Of a stretch of 5,304 nt of DNA, positions 1-5,304 are shown one piece after another. Within the stretch, counting starts at the first letter, position 1; each line of letters starts with the position of its first letter. The position numbers were made by a program, and so were the translations under genes. The stretch is from Acetobacteraceae bacterium (GTDB lineage Bacteria; Pseudomonadota; Alphaproteobacteria; Acetobacterales; Acetobacteraceae): NCBI GenBank assembly GCA_027306955.1, contig DAHUXX010000267.1, positions 1-5,304 on the forward strand, written 5' to 3'. Under the pieces are notes generated by a model. The model was not told the DNA's origin, searched no databases, and was given only the letters and a program-made list of their open reading frames with translations.

Positions 1-1965
1 ATGAACGACCTCTTCGGCAATCCGAAAAAGCCCAAAACCGAGACCTACGACGCCAGCTCCATCGTGGTGCTGGAAGGGCTCGAGCCCGTCCGCCGCCGCC
101 CCGGCATGTATATCGGCGGCACCGACGAGACGGCGATGCACCACCTCGCCGCCGAACTCCTCGACAACGCGATGGACGAGGCCGTCGCTGGCCACGCCAG
201 CTTCATCGAAGTCTCATTGTCGCCCGATAACATCCTGACCGTGCGCGATAACGGCCGCGGAATTCCGGTCGATCCCCACCCCAAATTCCCCGGCCGCTCG
301 GCGCTGGAGGTGATCCTCACCACGCTCCATTCCGGCGGCAAGTTCGACGACGGCGCCTACGCCACGTCCGGCGGCCTGCACGGCGTCGGCTCCTCCGTCG
401 TCAACGCGCTTGCCAGCTTCCTCGAGGTCGAGGTCGCCCGCGACCGCACCCTCTGGCGCCAGCGCTACGAGCGCGGCAAGCCGAAGTCGAAGCTCGTCAA
501 CGCCGGCCCCGCCCCCAACCGCCGCGGCACCACGATCCGCTTCCAGCCGGACGCGGAAATCTTCGGCGCCGCCCGCTTCCAGCCACAGCGCCTCTACCGG
601 CTCTGCCGCTCCAAGGCCTACCTGTTCCGCGGCGTCGAGATCCGCTGGTCCTGCGACAAGCCCCTGATTCGCGACGACACCCCGGCGGAAGCGGTGCTGC
701 ACTTCCCCGGCGGCCTGCGCGACAGCCTGGAGGCCGAGATCGAGGGCGCCTCCCTCGTCGTGCCGCTCTGGGCCGGCGAGGCCGATCTCGGCAATGCCGC
801 CGACGGCCAGAAGGCCGGTCGCATCGAATGGGCCATCGCCTGGACCGACGGCGGCGACGCCGACATCGCCTCCTATTGCAACACCGTTCCCACGCCCCTC
901 GGCGGCACGCACGAGGCCGGGTTCCGCTCCGCCCTGCTCAAGGGCCTGCGCGCCTGGGGCGAGCAGCGCAGCAACCGCCGCGCCGGAGCGATCACCGGCG
1001 AGGACGTCGTCGCCGGCATGGCGGCCAAGTTCTCCCTCTTCTTCCGCCAGCCCCAGTTCCAGGGCCAGACGAAGGAAAAGCTCACCTCGCCCGAGGTGCC
1101 GCGCCTGGTCGAGGCGGCTATCCGCGACCGCTTCGACCACGTGCTGGCCGGCGATCCCCAGGCCGCCGACAACCTCTTGTCCTTTGCCATCGAGCGGGCG
1201 GAGGAGCGGGCACGGCGGAAGGAAGCGAAGGACACTCCCCGCAAATCCGCCACGCGCCGCCTTCGCCTTCCCGGCAAGCTCGCCGACTGCACCCTTGAAG
1301 ATGCGGGCAAAACCGAACTCTTCCTCGTCGAAGGCGACAGCGCCGGCGGCTCCGCCAAGCAGGCCCGCAACCGCGCCAACCAGGCCGTCCTGCCCCTGCG
1401 CGGCAAGATCCTCAACGTCGCCTCTGCGAGCGTGGACAAGCTGCGCCAGAACCAGGAACTCAAGGACCTCGTGGAGGCCCTCGGCTGCGGCCTCGGCGAC
1501 CGCTTCGACCGCGCCCGGCTCCGTTACGGCCGCGTCATCATCATGACCGACGCCGACGTCGACGGCGCCCATATCGCGACGCTGCTGATGACCTTCTTCT
1601 GGAAGGAATTGCCGGAGCTGGTGCGCCACGGCCACGTCTTCCTCGCCCGCCCGCCGCTCTACCGCCTCACCCAGGGCGCCAGGAGCATCTATGCCATGGA
1701 CGACGCCGACAAGGACAAGAAAATCAAGGGATTCAAGGGCAAGGTGGACGTGAGCCGCTTCAAGGGCCTCGGCGAAATGCCGCCGGGCCAGCTGCGCGAG
1801 ACCACCATGGACCCCGCGCGCCGCACCCTGCTGCAGATCGTCGCCCCCCCGGAAGCCCGCGCCCACACCAACGAAACGGTGGAAAACCTCATGGGCCGCC
1901 GCCCCGAGCTGCGCTTCCGCTTCATCCAGGACCACGCCGCCGCCGTCGCGGAACTCGATGTCTGA
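1..1965 (+). CDS. parE: DNA topoisomerase IV subunit B (ParE)
   Basis: ATPase subunit of topoisomerase IV, which with ParC decatenates daughter chromosomes and relaxes supercoils. Seen in the 654-aa product: a GHKL ATPase domain with ELLDNAMDEA (E52 as the expected general base, N56 for Mg), DNGRGIP (83-89) and the lid motif GLHGVG (125-130). The transducer domain carries QTK with switch lysine K358. A TOPRIM domain has EGDSAGG (444-450), PLRGKILNV (465-473) and the acidic triad in DADVDG (D517, D519, D521). The C-terminal segment has PPLYR (551-555) and RFKGLGEM (586-593). The length and the lack of the long GyrB C-terminal insertion favour ParE over the roughly 800-aa GyrB usual in alphaproteobacteria. 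The start is the first base of the window, so no RBS can be examined, but an N-terminus beginning M-NDLFG fits alphaproteobacterial ParE. All key residues are intact. The gene overlaps the next one by 8 bp. Confidence 0.97.
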   Translation: MNDLFGNPKKPKTETYDASSIVVLEGLEPVRRRPGMYIGGTDETAMHHLAAELLDNAMDEAVAGHASFIEVSLSPDNILTVRDNGRGIPVDPHPKFPGRSALEVILTTLHSGGKFDDGAYATSGGLHGVGSSVVNALASFLEVEVARDRTLWRQRYERGKPKSKLVNAGPAPNRRGTTIRFQPDAEIFGAARFQPQRLYRLCRSKAYLFRGVEIRWSCDKPLIRDDTPAEAVLHFPGGLRDSLEAEIEGASLVVPLWAGEADLGNAADGQKAGRIEWAIAWTDGGDADIASYCNTVPTPLGGTHEAGFRSALLKGLRAWGEQRSNRRAGAITGEDVVAGMAAKFSLFFRQPQFQGQTKEKLTSPEVPRLVEAAIRDRFDHVLAGDPQAADNLLSFAIERAEERARRKEAKDTPRKSATRRLRLPGKLADCTLEDAGKTELFLVEGDSAGGSAKQARNRANQAVLPLRGKILNVASASVDKLRQNQELKDLVEALGCGLGDRFDRARLRYGRVIIMTDADVDGAHIATLLMTFFWKELPELVRHGHVFLARPPLYRLTQGARSIYAMDDADKDKKIKGFKGKVDVSRFKGLGEMPPGQLRETTMDPARRTLLQIVAPPEARAHTNETVENLMGRRPELRFRFIQDHAAAVAELDV

Positions 1966-3319
1966 CGGCCGAACGGCCGGCGTTGCCATCATCGGCGCGG
2001 GCCAGGTGGGAATCGCCGTCGCCTACTACCTCGCCACGCGCCACCGCGTCCGCGACCTCGTCCTGATCGACACGTGCGACCCCATGAGCCTCACCTCGGC
2101 CCAATCCGGCGAGAACTACCGCAACTGGTGGCCGCATCCGGTGATGACCGCGTTCACCGACGACAGCATCGCGCTGATGGAGGAGATCGCCGCCGCCACC
2201 GCGAACCGCATCGCCATGACCCGCCGCGGCTATGCGCTCGTCACCCGCGACCCCGACCCCGCGCCGCTCCTCGCTGGCCTCCATCACGGCTACGGCGCCG
2301 GCGCCGCCCGTCGCATCCGCGTCCACGACGCCAGCGGCAAGTCCTACGTTCCACCGCTCTCCGCCGCCTGGGACGCCGCGCCGGACGGCGTCGACGTGCT
2401 CACCGCCCCTGCTCTCATCCGCCGCACCTTCCCCACCTGGGCGCCGGATGTCCGCACGGTCCTGCACATCCGCCGCGCCGGCTCCCTCAGCGGCCAGCAA
2501 CTCGGCCAGTTCATGCTGGAAGCGATACGTTCCGCTGGCGGTCGCCTCCAGCGCGCCGAGGTCACCGCGATCGATCCCACCGCCCCCTTCAAACTCACCC
2601 TCGCGACCCCACAGGGTCGCACCACGATGCGCGCCGAACGCCTCGTCAACGCCGCCGGCCCGTTCCTCGCCGACATCGCCGCAATGCTCGGCGAAACCCT
2701 GCCCGTCGCCTGCGTCTTCCAGCAGAAGATCGCCTTCGAGGACCGCACCCGCGCCATCCCCCGCGACATGCCCTTCACCATCGACCTCGATGGCCAGGCC
2801 CTCCCCTGGTCGGACGAGGAGCGGGAGATCCTCGCCGGCGACGAAACCACCCGCGCCCTGCTCGCCCCGATGCCGGGCGGCATCCATTGCCGGCCGGAGG
2901 GCGCCACCTGGATCAAGCTCGGCTGGGCCTGCAACACGCAACCGGCCGACCCGCGCGCGCCGGACCCGCTCAACCCCCATTTCCCGGACATCGTCCTGCG
3001 CGCCGCGAGCCGTCTGCACCCGGCGCTGGCCGGCTATATCGGCCGCCTGCCGCGCGCCGCGCGCCACTACGGCGGCTACTACACGATGACGCCGGAGAAC
3101 TGGCCCCTCATCGGCCCGATGCGCACGCCTCGCGCCTATATCGCCGGCGCGCTCTCCGGGTACGGCACGATGGCCGCCTGCATGGCCGGCGCGCTCACCG
3201 GCGCCTGGATCGCCGGCGGCGCGCTCCCTTCCTACGCGCGCGCCCTCAGCCCCGCGCGGCGCGGCGACCACGCGCTGATGGCCAACCTCGCCGCCGCCAC
3301 CTCCCGCGGCGTGCTGTGA
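1958..3319 (+). CDS. FAD-dependent oxidoreductase, DAO fold, substrate unknown
   Basis: A 453-aa flavoprotein of the D-amino-acid oxidase/sarcosine oxidase fold, presumably a cytoplasmic oxidase or dehydrogenase of an amine or amino-acid-like substrate (inference). Seen: an N-terminal Rossmann motif IIGAGQVG (glycines 13, 15, 18) with D38 ending the second strand as the expected ADP-ribose ligand; SGENYRNWWPHP (50-61), where family members contact the flavin; LVNAAGP (229-235); and TPENWPLIGP (378-387) near the C-terminus. The usual closing GFSGHG is replaced by SGYGTM (400-405). No cysteine lies next to the TPENW segment, so covalent 8-alpha-S-cysteinyl FAD of the monomeric sarcosine oxidase type is not expected. 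No signal peptide. The ATG lies inside the parE end, with a weak GGA five bases upstream (1950-1952), so translation is probably coupled to parE. It starts only about eight residues before the first beta strand, which supports this start. It is a diverged paralogue of the next gene. Confidence 0.93.
   Translation: MSDGRTAGVAIIGAGQVGIAVAYYLATRHRVRDLVLIDTCDPMSLTSAQSGENYRNWWPHPVMTAFTDDSIALMEEIAAATANRIAMTRRGYALVTRDPDPAPLLAGLHHGYGAGAARRIRVHDASGKSYVPPLSAAWDAAPDGVDVLTAPALIRRTFPTWAPDVRTVLHIRRAGSLSGQQLGQFMLEAIRSAGGRLQRAEVTAIDPTAPFKLTLATPQGRTTMRAERLVNAAGPFLADIAAMLGETLPVACVFQQKIAFEDRTRAIPRDMPFTIDLDGQALPWSDEEREILAGDETTRALLAPMPGGIHCRPEGATWIKLGWACNTQPADPRAPDPLNPHFPDIVLRAASRLHPALAGYIGRLPRAARHYGGYYTMTPENWPLIGPMRTPRAYIAGALSGYGTMAACMAGALTGAWIAGGALPSYARALSPARRGDHALMANLAAATSRGVL
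3316..3319 (+). promoter_or_regulatory. GTGA stop/start overlap, possible coupled start of second oxidoreductase
   Basis: The bases GTGA hold the TGA stop of the first oxidoreductase and an in-frame GTG that would add six residues (reading MSDPAR) to the second. Such 4-bp overlaps often couple translation in bacterial operons. Neither start has a good Shine-Dalgarno: nothing precedes the GTG, and only a distant GAG (3318-3320, 13 nt spacer) precedes the ATG at 3334. The choice between the two starts is close to even. Confidence 0.35.
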
Positions 3320-3333
3320 GCGATCCCGCTCGT

Positions 3334-4515
3334 ATGCCAACCGCAACGACCGCGACCTATGACGTCGTCATCATCGGCGGCGGCGCCATCGGCATGGCGA
3401 CCGCTTACTACCTGCGCAGCACCGACCCCGGCTGCCGCATCGCGGTGGTCGAACGCGACCCCGCCTACACGCTCGCCTCCACCCCGCGCGCCTCGGGCGG
3501 CGTGCGCCGGCTGTTCGCCCGCCCGGAAAACATCCTGCTCTCCAGTTTCAGCATCCCCGTCTTCGAGCGCTTCGGCGAGCTCATGGCGGTGGACGGCGAG
3601 TGCCCGGATATCGGCTTCAAGCGCAACGGCTATCTCTTCATCGTCCCGCCCGCGGGCGTCGAGACGCTGCGCCGCAATCACGAACGCCAGGCCAGCCTTG
3701 GCGTGAACGTCGCCTGGCTCGACCCCGCTTCACTCAGGCAGCGCTTCCCCTCGATGCGCGTCGACGATCTTGGCGCCGCGGTGCATTCGCCCGACGACGG
3801 CTGGCTCGACCCCTACGCCACCCTGATGGCGCTGCGCCGCAAGGCGCGCGCGCTCGGCGCCGAGTTGATCGCCGCCGAGGCAGCCACGATCACCGTCCGC
3901 GACCGCCTCGTCCGCGAGGTCGCGCTTGCCGACGGCACGTCGCTCAAGACGAACTTCGTCGTCAACGCCGCCGGCGCCTGGGCGCCGCTCGTGTGCGCCA
4001 TGGTCGGCATGCGCGCCCCGGTCACGCCGCTGCGCCGCTTCGAACATTATTTCGAGTGCGAGGAACCGATCGAGCCGCTTCCCTACGTCAAGGACGTCAA
4101 CCGCCTCGCCTTCCGCCCGGAGGGGCGCGGCTATTCCGGAGGCGTACCGACACTGCGCGAGCCCCGCGGCTACAATTTCGAGGCGGACCACGGCTATTTC
4201 GAGGCTGCCGTGTGGCCCGCCCTCGCCCACCGCTTCCGGCAATTCGAGCGCACGAAATGCAGGGCGACGCTGCCCGGCCTCTACGACCAGAACGATCTCG
4301 ACGGCAACCCGATCATCGGCCCATGGACCGGCACTTGCGAGAATTTCCTCATGGCAGCGGGTTTTTCCGGCCACGGCCTGATGCACGCCCCCGCAACCGG
4401 CCGCGCCCTTGCGGAACTCATCCTGCGCGGGCGCTACGAAACCATCGACCTCACGCGCCTCGGCTGGGCACGCATCGAGCGGGGCGAACCCTACGCCGAG
4501 GCCGGCATCATCTGA
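3334..4515 (+). CDS. FAD-dependent oxidoreductase, DAO fold, FOXRED1-like
   Basis: A 393-aa flavoprotein of the DAO fold. Seen: IIGGGAIG (glycines 15, 16, 17, 20), E40 ending the second beta strand as ADP-ribose ligand, STPRASGGVRRLF (49-61) at the flavin, DDGWLDPY (154-161), VVNAAGAW (209-216), YDQNDLDGNPIIGP (317-330) and the FAD-closing GFSGHGL (343-349), ending in GII. From memory of the family, the order RPENI, GYL, DDGWLDP with a following LRRK, YDQN-D-N, GFSGHGL-AP-GRA and TIDL matches mitochondrial FOXRED1, a respiratory complex I assembly factor. Bacterial relatives are amine or amino-acid-type dehydrogenases of mostly unknown substrate. There is no cysteine where monomeric sarcosine oxidase binds FAD covalently (a glycine is there). 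No signal peptide or membrane segment. ATG 3334 is chosen; GTG 3316 is the alternative and would give 399 aa. The frame stays open far upstream, but that part is an Arg/Pro-rich shadow of the preceding gene. Confidence 0.93.
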   Translation: MPTATTATYDVVIIGGGAIGMATAYYLRSTDPGCRIAVVERDPAYTLASTPRASGGVRRLFARPENILLSSFSIPVFERFGELMAVDGECPDIGFKRNGYLFIVPPAGVETLRRNHERQASLGVNVAWLDPASLRQRFPSMRVDDLGAAVHSPDDGWLDPYATLMALRRKARALGAELIAAEAATITVRDRLVREVALADGTSLKTNFVVNAAGAWAPLVCAMVGMRAPVTPLRRFEHYFECEEPIEPLPYVKDVNRLAFRPEGRGYSGGVPTLREPRGYNFEADHGYFEAAVWPALAHRFRQFERTKCRATLPGLYDQNDLDGNPIIGPWTGTCENFLMAAGFSGHGLMHAPATGRALAELILRGRYETIDLTRLGWARIERGEPYAEAGII

Positions 4516-4529
4516 GGCGCCGCCGCCTC
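4514..4529. terminator. Small GC hairpin between convergent genes, weak terminator candidate
   Basis: GAGGCG (4514-4519) and CGCCTC (4524-4529) form a perfect 6-bp stem with a 4-base loop. The stem begins within the stop codon of the FOXRED1-like gene. It lies in the 39-bp gap between two convergent genes, where a bidirectional terminator would be expected. No T-run follows on either strand, so intrinsic termination is doubtful. In DNA this GC-rich a 6-bp stem can occur by chance. Confidence 0.25.
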
Positions 4530-4554
4530 CCGGTCACCCGCCCGAATTCCGCCG

Positions 4555-5079
4555 TCAGTATCCGGTGATGATCTCCCCGGCCAGCTTCCTCTCGGCCGCC
4601 TCCTTCGCGTCCACCGGCATCGTCCCGTAGATCTCGATCTTGAAGGAAAGATCACCCTTCTTCACCAGCAGGCCGGTCGCGGTCCTGAGCGTCGAGTAAT
4701 AAGCGTCGTCGCCGATGCCGCTGGCCGGGGTGATGGTCAGCACCTTCGTCATCATCTGCGCCATCTGCTTGCCCGCCTCGAACTTGCTCGCGTCCATCAG
4801 CAGCAGCGTGACGTAGACCACGCCCTTCGCGCCGTGGTCGCCCGCGCTCCAGGTGCATGTCCGCTTGAACGTCGGCGTTACATACGCGCCGGCACCGACC
4901 GCCACACCCACCGCGGCGCCGATCCGGGCGGGCGTCAGCACCGCGCAGGCATCGCCGGGCAGAGCGGCGCGCGCCGCAGGCACCACGCCGCCCGTGCCGC
5001 CGCCCAACCATAGGAAGCCGCCGAGCAGCAGCGCGAGGCCCGGGCGGGCGGTACCGACGGTGCTTTTCGTGGCTGGCAT
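4555..5079 (-). CDS. Exported protein of unknown function with two cysteines
   Basis: A 174-aa protein. Residues 1-38 look like a Sec signal peptide: a basic n-region (K5, R12), a hydrophobic core at about 15-33 (LALLLGGFLWL), and an ARA cleavage site before A39. There is no lipobox cysteine at the cleavage point, so a soluble periplasmic protein is likely. The mature part opens with DACAVLTPARIGAAVGVAVG and has C45 and C75 (in CTW), which could form a disulfide. A GIGDDAYY segment and a later LLVKKGDLSFKIEIYG strand follow. The pattern, CA-L-TP near the mature start, then CTW, then GIGDDAYY, resembles small secreted proteins often annotated as hypothetical in proteobacteria, and distantly the layout of actinobacterial DUF3558 lipoproteins (from memory, not tested). 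Function is unknown. The start is fixed by a strong AGGAGG five bases upstream. The gene is convergent with the oxidoreductase unit and probably has its own promoter. Confidence 0.87.
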   Translation of the reverse strand: MPATKSTVGTARPGLALLLGGFLWLGGGTGGVVPAARAALPGDACAVLTPARIGAAVGVAVGAGAYVTPTFKRTCTWSAGDHGAKGVVYVTLLLMDASKFEAGKQMAQMMTKVLTITPASGIGDDAYYSTLRTATGLLVKKGDLSFKIEIYGTMPVDAKEAAERKLAGEIITGY

Positions 5080-5084
5080 TCCGG

Positions 5085-5090
5085 CCTCCT
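5085..5090 (-). promoter_or_regulatory. Strong ribosome binding site AGGAGG
   Basis: On the minus strand AGGAGG is followed by a 5-base spacer and the ATG at 5079-5077. This is the only full-consensus Shine-Dalgarno at a gene start in the window. It fixes the start of the exported protein. Confidence 0.8.
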
Positions 5091-5114
5091 GTCCGCGCAG
5101 ACCCCGGGTTCATC

Positions 5115-5133
5115 TCCGCCAACCATAGGCGGA
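5115..5133. repeat. Inverted repeat bracketing the putative -10 element
   Basis: TCCGCC (5115-5120) and GGCGGA (5128-5133) are perfect inverted arms around a 7-base centre that holds the candidate -10 box. A further CCGCC at 5139-5143 could pair with the same GGCGG arm (loop 5133-5138), giving a second, mutually exclusive hairpin on any transcript reading through from the upstream gene. It could be an operator, a read-through hairpin, or chance in GC-rich DNA. Confidence 0.35.
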
Positions 5134-5150
5134 AGGAACCGCCACCGCAA
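5122..5150 (-). promoter_or_regulatory. Candidate sigma-70-type promoter for the exported protein gene
   Basis: On the minus strand, TTGCGG (5150-5145) and TATGGT (5127-5122) are separated by exactly 17 bases. They match the consensus -35 at TTG and the -10 at four of six positions. This predicts a transcript start near 5115 and a leader of about 35 bases ending in the AGGAGG site. It lies in the 93-bp gap after the upstream gene's stop, where a promoter is expected. The evidence is sequence match and placement only. Confidence 0.4.
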
Positions 5151-5172
5151 CGAGCAGAGCTGGCCGCCGCGC

Positions 5173-5304
5173 TCAGGCCGCGGCCAGCTCCGCCAGCTTC
5201 TCCTGGTAAATCTCGAACGCGTCGCCGGGATTGTCGGCATAGGGCTCGACCCGCACCAGGCACGTATGCGCCGAGCACCCCTGGCCGAACTGCGACGTCC
5301 CGAG
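5173..5304 (-). CDS. C-terminal fragment of an unrecognised protein (cut by window edge)
   Basis: This is an open frame on the minus strand running in from the right edge to a TGA at 5175-5173, and it shows the last 43 residues of a longer protein. The visible part contains SQFGQGCSAHTC, with two cysteines five residues apart. It then has a charged stretch LVRVEPYADNPGDAF and an amphipathic C-terminal helix (EIYQEKLAELAAA). The composition is that of a real protein, without the Arg/Pro/Ala bias of the shadow frames here. No start or Shine-Dalgarno is seen within the visible part that would make it a complete small gene, although an in-frame GTG exists at the codon after CTG. I do not recognise the family. 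It is upstream of and co-directional with the exported protein gene, separated by 93 bp. Confidence 0.7.
   Translation of the reverse strand, partial: LGTSQFGQGCSAHTCLVRVEPYADNPGDAFEIYQEKLAELAAA

Noticed and set aside
1..1965. GyrB as an alternative identity for the first gene
   Set aside because: All shared motifs fit both, but 654 aa without the extra GyrB segment and the M-NDLFG start fit ParE better.
214..1992. Long open frame on the minus strand opposite parE (592 codons)
   Set aside because: It lies wholly antisense to an intact parE, has an Ala/Gly/Val-rich low-complexity composition and no recognisable domain. This is typical of GC-rich shadow frames.
2074..3315. Upstream extension of the FOXRED1-like gene's frame, suggesting an 813-aa fusion protein
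   Set aside because: The extension is Arg/Pro/His-rich and overlaps the coding sequence of the first oxidoreductase out of frame. Recognisable protein begins only at about 3334.
1922..3346. Long open frame on the minus strand opposite the first oxidoreductase (474 codons)
   Set aside because: Repetitive Gly/Ala/Arg/Val composition, no motif, and antisense to a protein with clear FAD motifs.
4514..4529. Confident intrinsic terminator at the convergent junction
   Set aside because: The stem is only 6 bp and has no T-run on either side. It is kept only as a weak candidate.
3600..4568. Overlapping plus-strand frame (322 codons) inside the FOXRED1-like gene
   Set aside because: Arg/Pro-rich shadow with no domain. 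The competing frame has full DAO motifs.
4652..5278. Minus-strand frame (208 codons) covering the exported protein gene
   Set aside because: Arg/Ala/Gly-rich and out of frame with both the signal-peptide protein, which has a consensus RBS, and the truncated edge gene.

Overview
The window is a high-GC (roughly 70% by eye), densely coded bacterial chromosomal segment. The best guess for the source is an alphaproteobacterium. The reasons are the sphingomonad/rhizobial style of the ParE N-terminal region, the strong G/C bias at third codon positions, and genes packed with overlaps. The order or family cannot be fixed from the sequence alone. No mobile element, CRISPR array, tRNA or rRNA is visible.

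Left part, plus strand (1-4515): three co-directional genes are packed tightly enough to be one transcription unit. The first is parE, topoisomerase IV subunit B, complete at 654 aa. It overlaps by 8 bp a 453-aa FAD-dependent oxidoreductase of the D-amino-acid-oxidase (DAO) fold. That gene is followed after 14 bp (or with a 4-bp GTGA overlap, if the upstream GTG is the start) by a second, distinct DAO-fold oxidoreductase of about 393 aa. The second enzyme has the layout of mitochondrial FOXRED1. The two oxidoreductases are diverged paralogues in tandem, and their substrate cannot be read from sequence. The promoter of this unit lies upstream of the window.

Right part, minus strand (4555-5304): the oxidoreductase unit converges across 39 bp on a gene for a 174-aa exported protein of unknown function. 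This protein has a Sec signal peptide, two cysteines and a conserved-looking GIGDDAYY segment. Its gene has a strong AGGAGG ribosome binding site and a plausible sigma-70-type promoter, whose -10 element is bracketed by a small inverted repeat. Upstream of it, also on the minus strand, is the C-terminal end of another gene cut by the window edge; its product is not recognised.

Functionally, parE is housekeeping (chromosome decatenation). The two oxidoreductases probably share a metabolic or respiratory role unrelated to parE but co-transcribed with it. The right-hand genes are independent. Nothing here amounts to a clearly new system. The item most worth following is the parE-linked pair of DAO paralogues, one of them FOXRED1-like.
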